Positions 16,491 to 25,409 of a stretch of DNA of 29,157 bases are shown here, one piece after another. Below the pieces are notes generated by a model that saw only the letters and a program-made list of their open reading frames with translations, was not told the DNA's origin and did no database searches. Location: assembly GCF_002015045.1 (NCBI RefSeq), contig NZ_MUXX01000018.1:1-29157 (forward strand), written 5' to 3'. The stretch comes from Haemophilus paraphrohaemolyticus (GTDB lineage: Bacteria > Pseudomonadota > Gammaproteobacteria > Enterobacterales > Pasteurellaceae). The translations under genes were made by a program, and so were the position numbers. Position 1 is the stretch's first letter. Every line of letters begins with the position of its first letter.

Positions 16491-16506
16491 TTCGTTATTG
16501 GAAGAA

Positions 16507-17232
16507 TTAAAGTTTAAACTGATCACCTAAGTAAACTTCTTTTACTTTCGGATTTTCAAGCACTTGGCTTGGTGTACCTGTCGCAATCATCTCACCACTA
16601 CCCACAATATAAGCACGCTCACACACATCAAGCGTTTCACGCACATTATGGTCGGTAATCAGCACACCTAAGCCGCGCTCTTTTAAGTTAACGATAATTT
16701 TTTTAATATCGATAACCGAGATTGGATCCACCCCTGCGAAAGGTTCATCTAACAAGATAAATTGCGGGTTAGCCGCTAGTGCACGAGCAATCTCCACGCG
16801 ACGGCGTTCGCCCCCTGAGAGCGCTTGTCCAAGGCTATTGCGGATATGCTCAATATGAAATTCTGAAATTAACTCATCAGCACGTTCACGGCGCTGTTTA
16901 TCATTCAGATCTTTACGCACTTGCAACACTGCCATCAAGTTATCATACACACTTAAACGACGGAAAATGGAGGCTTCTTGCGGAAGATAGCCGACCCCTT
17001 GTTTTGCACGATCGTGCATAGGTAGCGAGCTAATATCTTCGTGATCAATACGAATTGTACCGTTATCATGGCGAACTAAGCCCACCACCATATAGAATGA
17101 GGTAGTTTTACCAGCCCCATTCGGACCAAGTAATCCCACAATTTCACCCGTATTTACGTGAAAGCTCACATCTTTCACTACCTTACGATTTTTATAGCTT
17201 TTCGCTAAATGTTCTGCATAGAGCGTTGCCAT
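16507..17232 (-). CDS. lptB: LPS export ABC transporter ATPase LptB
   Basis: LptB powers extraction of lipopolysaccharide from the inner membrane with LptF/LptG and pushes it along the LptC-LptA bridge. All ABC motifs are intact in 241 residues: Walker [10 protein letters not shown] (36-44), Q-loop in [10 protein letters not shown] (Gln85), signature LSGGE (138-142), Walker B FILLDEP with catalytic Glu163, and the switch His195 in ITDHNVRET. The ending [11 protein letters not shown] is typical. It starts 7 nt after lptA. lptF and lptG are not in this window. Confidence 0.98.
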   Translation of the reverse strand: MATLYAEHLAKSYKNRKVVKDVSFHVNTGEIVGLLGPNGAGKTTSFYMVVGLVRHDNGTIRIDHEDISSLPMHDRAKQGVGYLPQEASIFRRLSVYDNLMAVLQVRKDLNDKQRRERADELISEFHIEHIRNSLGQALSGGERRRVEIARALAANPQFILLDEPFAGVDPISVIDIKKIIVNLKERGLGVLITDHNVRETLDVCERAYIVGSGEMIATGTPSQVLENPKVKEVYLGDQFKL

Positions 17233-17239
17233 AACTTTC

Positions 17240-17743
17240 CTATTTTTTATTCTGATTTAACTGATTTGGAATAAGTACGGTTTTCACGCGTGTTTTTCCA
17301 CCGCTTGTTGCTTTAAGCTGCTGTTTTTTTACATCATAAGTGATTAACGGCGCCTTAATAAAGCTATCTAGTTGCTTTAATTCCGCATCACCCGTTAAAG
17401 TTAAAAATTCGCTGTTCAAATCATATTTTACGCTTGAGCCTTTCCCGTTTACAGGCTTACCATCATCAAGAGTTTGTTGGAAAGTAACAGGAGAGCCTAC
17501 CGCATCTAATGTCTCTTTTTTACTTTCTTGACGAACGATTGTCACTTTATTCGCTTTCACAATAATTGAACCTTGTGTAATGGTAACACCATCAGCAAAA
17601 ACGACCGTGTTCGTATTCATATCTAATGATTGACTGCCTGAATCAATGTTAATTGGCTGATCAGTATCATTTTTTAATGCTTGAGCCGATAAACTCACGC
17701 CTAATAAAGCGGTTAAAATGGTTGTTTTTATTGCAAATTTCAT
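17240..17743 (-). CDS. lptA: LPS periplasmic bridge protein LptA
   Basis: LptA is the periplasmic beta-jellyroll protein that links LptC in the inner membrane to LptD/LptE in the outer membrane. The 167-residue precursor has a Sec signal peptide ([22 protein letters not shown], cleavage after AQA). The body is an OstA-like beta-rich repeat: [24 protein letters not shown], then [16 protein letters not shown], then [23 protein letters not shown]. The tail is basic and Asn/Gln-rich. The start codon overlaps the lptC stop (ATGA), so translation is coupled. A perfect uptake 9-mer lies at 17300-17308. Confidence 0.97.
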   Translation of the reverse strand: MKFAIKTTILTALLGVSLSAQALKNDTDQPINIDSGSQSLDMNTNTVVFADGVTITQGSIIVKANKVTIVRQESKKETLDAVGSPVTFQQTLDDGKPVNGKGSSVKYDLNSEFLTLTGDAELKQLDSFIKAPLITYDVKKQQLKATSGGKTRVKTVLIPNQLNQNKK

Positions 17744-18342
17744 TGTTTTTCCTTCTCTTGCTCATTTGCCGCTTTAATGACTATCGGCTCAATATAGCTT
17801 TTCACATCTTTTAGCAAGGTTGCCACTTGCTGTTTTAAATTTCCTTTCAGCCCAACGCCTGTAGTGGTAAAACCTAAACCTTGCGATTTAACTTCGCTAT
17901 CGGTAAACACATCTTGCGTAGTTAAATTAACTGAAAGATGATCTGTTTCAATACGTTGTAATTTTGAAGTTGGCTCAAGAGCTTGTAGTGTTACATTGCC
18001 AGAAAGAGTCAAAATTCTCTCCGCATTGATTTCTGCGTGATCTGCACTCAATTTCCACTGCTTTAAAGCGGTCAATTTATCAAATAAATTAACTAACGGG
18101 TTTGTAAATTCGGTTTTTTCGCTCTCTTCATAACGCTTGATCTCTTCTGCTTCAGCGTAATATTCTGGTTTGCCTTCTAAATCAAACACCGAAGTAGACA
18201 TTCGCTTTCCTGTGTAATCTGGCATTCCCTCTTTTTTAATCAGATTATCTAGCCCGTTTGCGTCGTCTTTCGCTTGATATTGCATCCAGCCCACCAAGGC
18301 TGCCACAATCACCAGCAGCAGGGCTGTTATTCGTTTATTCAT
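17740..18342 (-). CDS. lptC: LPS export inner-membrane protein LptC
   Basis: LptC receives lipopolysaccharide from LptB2FG and hands it to LptA. The 200-residue protein has one N-terminal transmembrane anchor (about 5-20, ITALLLVIVAALVGWM) and a periplasmic OstA-type beta domain (PDYTGKRMSTSVFDLEGKPEYYAEAEEI ... ADHAEINAERILTLSGNV). The C-terminus is Glu/Lys-rich. It is the first gene of lptCAB; the E. coli neighbours kdsC and kdsD are replaced here by ppc upstream. A TATGAT at 18375-18370 could be the -10 box of the operon, but no -35 match is evident. Only a weak GGG precedes the ATG. Confidence 0.94.
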   Translation of the reverse strand: MNKRITALLLVIVAALVGWMQYQAKDDANGLDNLIKKEGMPDYTGKRMSTSVFDLEGKPEYYAEAEEIKRYEESEKTEFTNPLVNLFDKLTALKQWKLSADHAEINAERILTLSGNVTLQALEPTSKLQRIETDHLSVNLTTQDVFTDSEVKSQGLGFTTTGVGLKGNLKQQVATLLKDVKSYIEPIVIKAANEQEKEKQ

Positions 18343-18430
18343 ATCCCATACCTATAAATTTAACGCTAAATCATAACACAATTTTGATATTCATAGAGAG
18401 GGTTAGTTCAGGGATTTTGTAAATTTTGTG

Positions 18431-18475
18431 AAAAAATAAACCGCTTGTAAGTTTTTTTAATACTTACAAGCGGTT
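18431..18475 (-). terminator. Terminator of ppc made from an inverted pair of uptake signals
   Basis: AACCGCTTGTAAGT (18439-18452) and ACTTACAAGCGGTT (18462-18475) form a perfect 14-bp stem around a 9-nt loop. Each arm contains a perfect uptake 9-mer (18440-18448 and 18466-18474). On the minus strand the stem is followed by TATTTTTTC. This ends ppc and separates it from lptC. Confidence 0.93.
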
Positions 18476-18501
18476 AGTTTTCACGGTAATTTTGCTCAAT
18501 T

Positions 18502-21138
18502 CTAACCTGTATTTCGCATCCCCGCAGCAATCCCTGTGATGGTAATCATCAAGGCTTGTTCAAGTTCTGGATCTGGATTTTCCGTTTGACGTAATCGTGC
18601 GAGCAACTCAACTTGTAATAAGTTAAGTGGGTCGGTATAAACATTACGTAAGGCGATAGAATCGGCAATCCAAGGTAAATCGCCCATTAACTGACCATCG
18701 CTCGATAGTGCAAGAATGGTTTGAATATCCTCACTCAATTGCGTACGGAGATTTTGCCCTAGGCGTTGCAACTCTTTAGCGACTAAGCGTTGATCATAAT
18801 ATTCCGCCAACCATAAATCCGCTTTGGAGAACACCATTTCAAGCATACCGATACGAGTTGAGAAGAATGGCCACTCTTTGCTCATCTCTTTAATTGTTGC
18901 TTCATCGCCTGCTTCAATCATTGTGCGTAACGCTGCCCCAGCTCCAAGCCACGCAGGCAACATTAAGCGGTTTTGCATCCACGCAAAGATCCAAGGAATA
19001 GCACGTAAGCTTTCTACCCCACCGTTTGGATTACGTTTTGAGGGACGTGATCCTAACGGTAATTTCGCTAACTCTTGTTCTGGCGTTGCCGCACGGAAAT
19101 AAGGCACAAAATCAGGTTCACCACGTACCACGCCACGATAAATTTCACACGAAATTTCTGAGCCTTTATCCATTACATCACGCCAGCTCTGTTTAGGCTC
19201 TGGCGGCGGCAGTAAGTTCGCTTCTAACACCGCACTCGCGTATAAATTCAAGGTATCAACAGCCACTTCTGGCAAGCCAAGTTTAAAGCGAATCATCTCA
19301 CCCTGTTCTGTTACACGTAAGCCTGATTTGAGCGAACGAGGAGGTTGAGATAAAAGTGCCGCATGCGCAGGTGCGCCACCACGCCCTACTGTACCACCAC
19401 GACCGTGGAATAAAACGAGCTTAATATTATGTTTTTCCGCCAAATTCACTAAGGCTTCTTGTGAGCGATATTGTGCCCAAGAAGCAGCTAACATTCCCGC
19501 ATCTTTTGCAGAATCAGAGTAGCCAATCATCACCATTTGGTAGTTATTGATAATGCCACGATACCAGCCGATATTAAACAAATCGGTCATCACTTTTTCG
19601 CTGTGATCTAAGTCGTCCAATGTTTCGAACAGCGGGGCAACAGGAATGGTATATTTGCAGCCTGCTTCTTTGAGTAATAAATGCACCGCTAACACATCTG
19701 ATGCTTCACGAGCCATAGAGATCACATAAGCAGAAATCACGCCTTCTGGCTGCTCAGCGATGACTTTGCAGGTATCTAAAATCTCTTGCGTTTCTGGACT
19801 TGGTGTCCAATTGGTTGGAATGAGCGGACGGCGCGAGCTTAATTCACGCACTAAGAACGCCTGTTTATCATCTTCGGTCCATTGAGAATAGTCGCCTAAA
19901 CCAATATAGCGAGTAATTTCTGCAATCGCCATTTCGTGTCGAGTACTCTCTTGGCGAATATCTAAGCGTGAAAGGCTTAAACCAAAGCAACGAATACGAC
20001 GTAAGCAATCCAATAAGCCACCGTTAGCGATAATACGCATTCCGCAAGCGTGCAGTGATTGGTAGCAATCGAAGAGTGGTTCCCACAACTCTTCATCGTT
20101 AAATAGCACGTCCTCTTTGTTGATAGTAACAGGCTTGTCTTCGATTAACTCGCCAAAATAAGTTAAAGTATTTTGTAATTTGCTACGTAAACCTTTAACC
20201 ACCACACGATACGGCTCGATATGGTCGCCATATTTTTCACAGAATTCAGGCGTACAATTGACAACAGAAAGTTCTTCAGCTAAATCGCTGATATCGTTTA
20301 AGAAGAGTTCCGCTGCTTTCCAGCGATTCATATAGAACACTTTACGGGTTACTTCCGAAGTCACAAATGGGTTGCCATCGCGGTCGCCCCCCATCCAAGA
20401 AGAGAAACGCACTGGAGCGAGTGCCACATCGTGTTGCACGCTAAAATATTTTTCTAATTGGAAATTCAACTCACGGCAGAAATCTGGCACTGCTGTCCAA
20501 AGGCTATTTTCGATGATTGCCATCCCCCATTTTGCTTCATCAATTGGCGTTGGGCGAGCGGCACGAATTTCGTTGGTATGCCACGCCAACGCAATTAACT
20601 GCATCAAACGGCGTTGTAAGCGGAATTTTTCGCCCTCGGTTAAATCATCGTGTTCTAATTGCTCTAAACATTTGTTGATCTCAACGTGTTTATGCACTAA
20701 AGAACGACGGGTTACTTCGGTTGGGTGAGCCGTTAAAACCAGCTCAACGAGTAATTTTTCAACGGTTTGAATGACTAACTCAACAGGCGTATTTTGCGCT
20801 TTCAAGCGGGCGAAAAGTGCACCTAAAGCGCGATTACCTAAGGTTTCATCATAGTCGTGACGAGAAATCGTTTGATATTGTTCTGCAATATTGGTGAGGT
20901 TTAAGAATTGGCTAAACGCACGAGCCACAGGTAAGACATTTTCAGTTGAAATATGAGCGAGTTTATCCAGTAACTGCTCTCGGGCTTGTTCATCGCCGCT
21001 ACGAGATTTTTTTGAAAGCTGACGAATACTCTCAATCAGATCTAAAATTTCGCTTCCTTGTGCTTCCCGAATCGTTTCCCCTAAAAATTCGCCCAACATA
21101 TGAATGTTTTGACGCACGCCAGAATGAGGTTGGCTCAT
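18502..21138 (-). CDS. ppc: Phosphoenolpyruvate carboxylase
   Basis: PEP carboxylase makes oxaloacetate from PEP and bicarbonate, the main anaplerotic step in the cytoplasm. At 878 residues it matches the bacterial family (883 in E. coli). The catalytic histidine is His138 in [13 protein letters not shown]. Other active-site blocks are [19 protein letters not shown] near 245, the [14 protein letters not shown] loop near 575-590, and [22 protein letters not shown] after it. The C-terminus ends [10 protein letters not shown], the near-invariant tail needed for activity. AGAGGAAA gives a good ribosome site. It is divergent from ppiB across a 199-bp gap, and has its own terminator and predicted promoter. 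Confidence 0.98.
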   Translation of the reverse strand: MSQPHSGVRQNIHMLGEFLGETIREAQGSEILDLIESIRQLSKKSRSGDEQAREQLLDKLAHISTENVLPVARAFSQFLNLTNIAEQYQTISRHDYDETLGNRALGALFARLKAQNTPVELVIQTVEKLLVELVLTAHPTEVTRRSLVHKHVEINKCLEQLEHDDLTEGEKFRLQRRLMQLIALAWHTNEIRAARPTPIDEAKWGMAIIENSLWTAVPDFCRELNFQLEKYFSVQHDVALAPVRFSSWMGGDRDGNPFVTSEVTRKVFYMNRWKAAELFLNDISDLAEELSVVNCTPEFCEKYGDHIEPYRVVVKGLRSKLQNTLTYFGELIEDKPVTINKEDVLFNDEELWEPLFDCYQSLHACGMRIIANGGLLDCLRRIRCFGLSLSRLDIRQESTRHEMAIAEITRYIGLGDYSQWTEDDKQAFLVRELSSRRPLIPTNWTPSPETQEILDTCKVIAEQPEGVISAYVISMAREASDVLAVHLLLKEAGCKYTIPVAPLFETLDDLDHSEKVMTDLFNIGWYRGIINNYQMVMIGYSDSAKDAGMLAASWAQYRSQEALVNLAEKHNIKLVLFHGRGGTVGRGGAPAHAALLSQPPRSLKSGLRVTEQGEMIRFKLGLPEVAVDTLNLYASAVLEANLLPPPEPKQSWRDVMDKGSEISCEIYRGVVRGEPDFVPYFRAATPEQELAKLPLGSRPSKRNPNGGVESLRAIPWIFAWMQNRLMLPAWLGAGAALRTMIEAGDEATIKEMSKEWPFFSTRIGMLEMVFSKADLWLAEYYDQRLVAKELQRLGQNLRTQLSEDIQTILALSSDGQLMGDLPWIADSIALRNVYTDPLNLLQVELLARLRQTENPDPELEQALMITITGIAAGMRNTG

Positions 21139-21176
21139 AATATTTCCTCTTTGATTTTGAAAATTAACTGAAAGTA

Positions 21177-21205
21177 GATATATCGAATTTGAGTTAAAAT
21201 TTCAA
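21177..21205 (-). promoter_or_regulatory. Predicted promoter of ppc
   Basis: On the minus strand TTGAAA (21205-21200) and TATATC (21182-21177) are spaced by 17 nt, about 40 nt before the ppc start. The -10 match is only moderate. Confidence 0.45.
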
Positions 21206-21276
21206 CCTAGAATTTTTTTATTTATGAAAAAAATGATAAAACGCAAATTTTCTCTTTTTTAGTTTTTTCATTACGT

Positions 21277-21305
21277 TTGTTTTGTCCTACTCGCTCTGCT
21301 ATGAT
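21277..21305 (+). promoter_or_regulatory. Predicted promoter of ppiB
   Basis: TTGTTT (21277-21282) and TATGAT (21300-21305) are spaced by 17 nt, and TGC directly before the -10 makes it an extended -10 promoter. The gene's AAGGAC ribosome site follows at about 21327. Confidence 0.7.
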
Positions 21306-21337
21306 ACGCCCGTTTTATTTACTGATAAGGACAAAAA

Positions 21338-21847
21338 ATGATTACATTACACACTAACTTTGGCGACATTAAAATCGCGTTAAATTTTGAAAAAGCCCCT
21401 ATTACAGCAAAAAACTTTGAAGATTACTGTAAAGAAGGCTTCTACAACGGTACGATTTTCCACCGTGTTATTGATGGCTTTATGATTCAAGGCGGTGGTA
21501 TGACTTCTGGCTTAAAAGAGAAAGCAACCAAAGCCCCAATCGAAAACGAAGCGCACAATGGTTTAAGCAACAAACGCGGCACACTTGCAATGGCACGTAC
21601 TTCAGACCCACATTCAGCGAGTTCACAATTCTTCATCAACGTAGCAGACAATACGTTCTTAGATTACCGCTCAAAAGAGCTATTTGGTCGTCAAGTGGTG
21701 CAAGAATGGGGCTACGCAGTATTTGGTGAAGTGGTTGAAGGGATGGATGTTGTTGATAAAATCAAAGGCGTGAAAACAGGCAATAAAGGTTTCCACCAAG
21801 ATGTGCCTGTTGAAGAGGTAGTGATTGAGTCTGTGAGTGTGGAGTAA
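21338..21847 (+). CDS. ppiB: Peptidyl-prolyl cis-trans isomerase B (cyclophilin type)
   Basis: This cytoplasmic cyclophilin speeds proline isomerisation during folding; it has no signal peptide. In 169 residues (E. coli PpiB 164) the active-site landmarks are present: [16 protein letters not shown] (catalytic Arg in FHRV), [19 protein letters not shown], and [13 protein letters not shown]. The cyclophilin sites F, Q and N (FMIQGG, SQFFIN) are intact. An acidic/charged insert [16 protein letters not shown] replaces a shorter loop in the E. coli protein. A strong terminator follows at 21892. Confidence 0.97.
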   Translation: MITLHTNFGDIKIALNFEKAPITAKNFEDYCKEGFYNGTIFHRVIDGFMIQGGGMTSGLKEKATKAPIENEAHNGLSNKRGTLAMARTSDPHSASSQFFINVADNTFLDYRSKELFGRQVVQEWGYAVFGEVVEGMDVVDKIKGVKTGNKGFHQDVPVEEVVIESVSVE

Positions 21848-21891
21848 GTTCAGATTTCTCCTAGAGCTTTCTCCCTAGGTTACGCATAATT

Positions 21892-21913
21892 CAGCCCCTT
21901 TGGGGCTGTTTTT
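21892..21913 (+). terminator. Rho-independent terminator of ppiB
   Basis: CAGCCCC (21892-21898) pairs with GGGGCTG (21902-21908) around TTT, followed by TTTTT. It ends 24 nt before the cca start. Confidence 0.93.
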
Positions 21914-21937
21914 ATATATTTAAATCAATTGAAAATA

Positions 21938-23176
21938 ATGAAAACCTACCTCGTTGGCGGTGCCGTCCGCGATGCTTTATTAAATATTCCCGTAAAAGAC
22001 CGTGATTTCTTAGTCGTTGGCTCAACGCCTGAAGAACTCCTTTCGCTTGGCTATCAACAAGTGGGGGCGGACTTCCCTGTTTTCCTACACCCAGAAACCA
22101 AAGAAGAATACGCCCTTGCACGCACAGAACGCAAAAGTGGGCAAGGTTACAACGGTTTTATCTGTGATTTCTCACCAGATGTGACACTTGAGCAAGACTT
22201 AATCCGCCGCGATCTAACCATCAACGCAATGGCTCAAGATCTCACAAGCGGTGAAATTTTCGATCCATTTTGCGGATTGCAAGATCTGAAAAACAAAATG
22301 CTTCGCCACGTTTCACCAGCGTTTGCGGAAGATCCGCTGCGTGTATTACGCGTGGCACGCTTTGCGGCTCGGTTTGCCCATTTAGGCTTTAAGATTGCCG
22401 ATGACACGGTAAATCTGATGCAAAAAATGGCCGCTTGTGGAGAACTCGATCACTTAACTGCTGAGCGAATTTGGCTTGAAACACAAAAAGCTTTCGCCAC
22501 ACCTTCGCCACAAATTTATTTTGAAGTGTTACGAGAAGTAGGAGCATTGAAAGTCCTCTTTCCTGAAATTGATGTCTTATTTGGCAAGCCTCAACCAGAA
22601 AAATATCATCCCGAAATTGATAGCGGCGTACATACGTTAATGGTATTAGCACAAGCTAAAAAATTGGCAAAACAGGCGGAAAATCCGACCGCTTTGCTCT
22701 TCTCTGCCCTTTGCCACGATTTAGGAAAAGGCTTAACGCCCGAAGATATTTTGCCACACCATTATGGACACGAAGTCAAAGGCATTCAGCCGACAAGAAA
22801 TTTAGCGAATCGCTTAAAAGTGCCTAGCGAGATCAAAGACTTTGCGATTTTGGTGACCGAGTATCACACTCATTGCCATAAAATGGCTGAGCTTCGCCCT
22901 GAAACGGTGTTAAAGCTCTTTAATACGTTAGATGTGTGGCGAAAACCCAATCGATTTAAAGATTTCTTGCTTGCTTGCGAAGCAGATAGCAAAGGCCGCT
23001 TAGGTTTTGAAGATCGTGAATATCCGCAAGCTCAACTTGCGATGCAATATTTTGAAGTGGCAAATAAAGTGGATGTACAGCAAGTGATTGGAGATGGCTT
23101 TGAAAAACAAGCGATTCGGGATGAGTTGAATAAGCGCAGGATTTTAGAAATTAAACGCATTAAATCACAACATTAA
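21938..23176 (+). CDS. cca: CCA-adding tRNA nucleotidyltransferase with HD domain
   Basis: This enzyme adds or repairs the 3' CCA of tRNAs. The ATG at 21938 gives 412 residues, the same as E. coli Cca, and the typical start [12 protein letters not shown]; an upstream in-frame TTG (21929) is unlikely. The class II nucleotidyltransferase metal site is DRD (21-23) after GGAVRD, and [10 protein letters not shown] lies near 90. The HD phosphohydrolase domain is present (CHDLGKGL, near 258), as in the gammaproteobacterial type. A perfect uptake 9-mer lies at 22244-22252. No strong ribosome site is visible. Both tRNA genes in this window already encode CCA, so repair is the expected role. Confidence 0.97.
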   Translation: MKTYLVGGAVRDALLNIPVKDRDFLVVGSTPEELLSLGYQQVGADFPVFLHPETKEEYALARTERKSGQGYNGFICDFSPDVTLEQDLIRRDLTINAMAQDLTSGEIFDPFCGLQDLKNKMLRHVSPAFAEDPLRVLRVARFAARFAHLGFKIADDTVNLMQKMAACGELDHLTAERIWLETQKAFATPSPQIYFEVLREVGALKVLFPEIDVLFGKPQPEKYHPEIDSGVHTLMVLAQAKKLAKQAENPTALLFSALCHDLGKGLTPEDILPHHYGHEVKGIQPTRNLANRLKVPSEIKDFAILVTEYHTHCHKMAELRPETVLKLFNTLDVWRKPNRFKDFLLACEADSKGRLGFEDREYPQAQLAMQYFEVANKVDVQQVIGDGFEKQAIRDELNKRRILEIKRIKSQH

Positions 23177-23182
23177 GTAAGC

Positions 23183-23239
23183 ATTGCACAAAACGAATGA
23201 GCTTGTCTAAAGCGCGCCTAAGTAGTCGTTTTGTGCAAT
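23183..23239. repeat. 57-bp inverted repeat between convergent cca and yheS
   Basis: ATTGCACAAAACGA (23183-23196) and TCGTTTTGTGCAAT (23226-23239) are perfect 14-bp arms separated by 29 nt that contain GCGCGC. It fills the gap between the cca and yheS stop codons. There is no U-tract in either direction, so it is not a classic terminator. Confidence 0.75.
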
Positions 23240-23249
23240 CACTTTATAT

Positions 23250-25187
23250 TTAGCTATTCAACATCCCTTCCAACGTTTCCTGTGCTTCTAACCATTCCAT
23301 TTCAATCTCTTCTACTTTCTGTTTTGCTGAGATCTGCTTGGTGAGTGTTTCGGTCAGCTGGGCTTTATTTTCTGCTTCGTAGATTTCACTGGTTGCCAGT
23401 AGCTCTTCGAGCTTGTTTAACATCGCCATTGCCTTTTCTAACTCTTTCTCAAGTTGAGTAATTTTCTTTCGAAGTGGGGCGGTTTGTTGACGAAGTTCTG
23501 CCTCCAAACGTTTTTGCTCCTTGCGATCTTGCGCTGAAAGATTACCGCTTGTATTCGTGCTTTCTTCGCTGCTAGCGGTCGAATTTTCCTCTTTTTTTGC
23601 AGAAGCCAATGCAAGAGCATTTTGTTCATTTAGCCATTTTTGATAATCTTCTAAATCGCCTTTAAACTCTTCGACTTTATGATCGTGCACCAAATAAAAT
23701 TCGTTCACCGTGCTACGCAATAAGTGACGATCGTGCGAAACCACCACAAGCGAGCCTTCGTAATAAGTGAGGGCATCAGTGAGAGCTTGGCGCATTTCTA
23801 AATCAAGGTGGTTGGTCGGCTCGTCCAATAAGAGTAAATTCGGGCGTTGCCACACAATCAAGGCAAGTACAAGGCGGGCTTTTTCACCGCCAGAAAAAGA
23901 TCCGACCGCTTGTTTCACTTTATCACCTTTGAAGTCAAATCCGCCTAAGTAATTACGCAATTCTTGTTCGGTTTTTTCGGGTGCAAGCTTTTCCAAATGC
24001 CAAAGTGGGCTTTCATCAAAACGGAGCGTATCGACTTGGTGCTGTGCAAAGTAGCCAAGCTGTACACCTTTTGCTAATTGCACTTGCCCTGACAGGGCAG
24101 AAATCTCCCCCGCAAGCAGTTTAATCAGCGTAGATTTACCTGCACCATTTCGCCCCAAAAGCCCGATGCGAGAACCTGGCACGAGGTTAAGTTTGACCGA
24201 TTTTAGCACTGTTTTGTCGCCATAACCCGCTGCAACATTTTCCATCATCAATAGCGGACTTGGTAAGCTCAATGGCGGGCGGAATTCAAATTCAAACGGA
24301 GAATCTGCATAGGCTGGGGCAATTAACTCCATTTTTTCCAAGGCTTTAATACGGCTTTGAGCCTGTTTGGCTTTGGTTGCTTTTGCTTTGAAGCGGTCGA
24401 TAAAACTTTGTAAATGTGCTACTTTGCGTTGCTGTTGTTGATAAGCCGCATTTTGTTGGCTGATTTTAGTTGCTCGCTGAATTTCGAATGAGGTGTAGTT
24501 GCCCGTATATTCGTTCAATTTTTGGTGTTCAATATGAATTACGTGATCGATGATTGGATCAAGAAAATCGCGGTCGTGGGAAATGAGTACGAGCGTGCCA
24601 CGGTAATTGGTGAGCCAGCGCTCTAGCCAAATAACAGCATCCAAATCCAAGTGGTTGGTCGGTTCATCAAGAAGGAGTAAATCTGAACGACAAATCAACG
24701 CTTGCGCTAAGTTTAGACGCATACGCCAACCGCCCGAAAAAGATTTTACGGGGGAGTTCAGTTGTTCGGTGCTAAAGCCTAAGCCATTTAATAACGTTGC
24801 AGCACGAGATTGAATTGTCCACGCATCAATGGTGTCTAATTGGGCATGTGTGGTGGCGATTAAATGACCATCGTTATCGTCATTGGCTTGTTCCAGCTGC
24901 GCTATAAGTTGTGTGTATTCACGATCGCCTTGAATCACATAGTCAATTGCTGAAATATCTAGTGCGGGGGTTTCTTGGTTCACCCACGAAATTGCCCAGT
25001 TTTTCGGCAAGCTAACTTCACCGCCTTCTGGTTGTAATTCATTTTTTAAGAGTGCAAAAAGCGAAGATTTTCCACAACCATTTTTACCGACTAGCCCCAC
25101 TTTTTGACCTGTGTGAATAGTGGCGGAAGTGTTTTCCAAAAGCGTATTTAAACCGCGTTTTAAAATTAAATCTGTAAAAAAAATCAT
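23250..25187 (-). CDS. yheS: ABC-F family ATPase, YheS type
   Basis: ABC-F proteins are soluble twin-ATPase proteins that act on the ribosome; the exact role of YheS is less clear than that of EttA. The ATG at 25187 gives 645 residues (E. coli YheS 637) beginning MIFFTDLILKRG; a longer reading to 25331 adds 48 residues unlike homologs. Two ABC cassettes are intact: Walker A GKNGCGKSS (34-42) and GRNGAGKST (345-353), signatures FSGGW (150-154) and FSGGE (431-435), Walker B LLLLDEP in both (170-176, 451-457). The basic linker RFKAKATKAKQAQSRIKALEK lies near 265-285. A charged coiled coil forms the C-terminus (about 560-640). Perfect uptake 9-mers lie at 23544 and 23905. No ribosome site is evident. 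Confidence 0.95.
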   Translation of the reverse strand: MIFFTDLILKRGLNTLLENTSATIHTGQKVGLVGKNGCGKSSLFALLKNELQPEGGEVSLPKNWAISWVNQETPALDISAIDYVIQGDREYTQLIAQLEQANDDNDGHLIATTHAQLDTIDAWTIQSRAATLLNGLGFSTEQLNSPVKSFSGGWRMRLNLAQALICRSDLLLLDEPTNHLDLDAVIWLERWLTNYRGTLVLISHDRDFLDPIIDHVIHIEHQKLNEYTGNYTSFEIQRATKISQQNAAYQQQQRKVAHLQSFIDRFKAKATKAKQAQSRIKALEKMELIAPAYADSPFEFEFRPPLSLPSPLLMMENVAAGYGDKTVLKSVKLNLVPGSRIGLLGRNGAGKSTLIKLLAGEISALSGQVQLAKGVQLGYFAQHQVDTLRFDESPLWHLEKLAPEKTEQELRNYLGGFDFKGDKVKQAVGSFSGGEKARLVLALIVWQRPNLLLLDEPTNHLDLEMRQALTDALTYYEGSLVVVSHDRHLLRSTVNEFYLVHDHKVEEFKGDLEDYQKWLNEQNALALASAKKEENSTASSEESTNTSGNLSAQDRKEQKRLEAELRQQTAPLRKKITQLEKELEKAMAMLNKLEELLATSEIYEAENKAQLTETLTKQISAKQKVEEIEMEWLEAQETLEGMLNS

Positions 25188-25202
25188 AATAAATTGACTA
25201 AA

Positions 25203-25233
25203 TATGCTAAAATTAACAGCATATTTTAGCATA
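25203..25233 (-). promoter_or_regulatory. AT-rich dyad just upstream of yheS
   Basis: TATGCTAAAAT (25203-25213) and ATTTTAGCATA (25223-25233) are perfect 11-bp arms around a 9-nt spacer, 16 nt upstream of the yheS start. It lies where the promoter or leader should be, so it could be an operator or a leader hairpin. Confidence 0.55.
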
Positions 25234-25309
25234 ATCAAAGAAGAGATGTTTGATTCATTCGATGTACAATTTGTTCTATATTGAGCAGTCATGTGGTTGT
25301 GTAATAGAC

Positions 25310-25358
25310 TTGACTTTAGTCTTCGTTGCAATAAATAATCTATATCTCAAATTGAGAT
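25310..25358 (+). promoter_or_regulatory. Predicted promoter of the yajG-type gene with a dyad at the start site
   Basis: TTGACT (25310-25315) is followed at 16-18 nt by overlapping -10 candidates TAAATA/AATAAT (25332-25339). A 7-bp inverted repeat, ATCTCAA and TTGAGAT around one base (25344-25358), covers the expected transcription start. This looks like an operator, or the base of a short leader hairpin. Confidence 0.5.
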
Positions 25359-25409
25359 TTTTACACAACAAGTAACATCTCTTAGTTAATTTATTTTTAA
25401 GGAAACACT

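Noticed and set aside
23250..25187. Calling this ABC-F gene uup or ettA
   Set aside because: Domain order, the linker RFKAKATKAKQAQSRIK and the C-terminal coiled coil follow E. coli YheS nearly block by block.
25188..25331. 48-residue extension of yheS
   Set aside because: It crosses the dyad and intergenic region and has no likeness to the ABC-F N-terminus.
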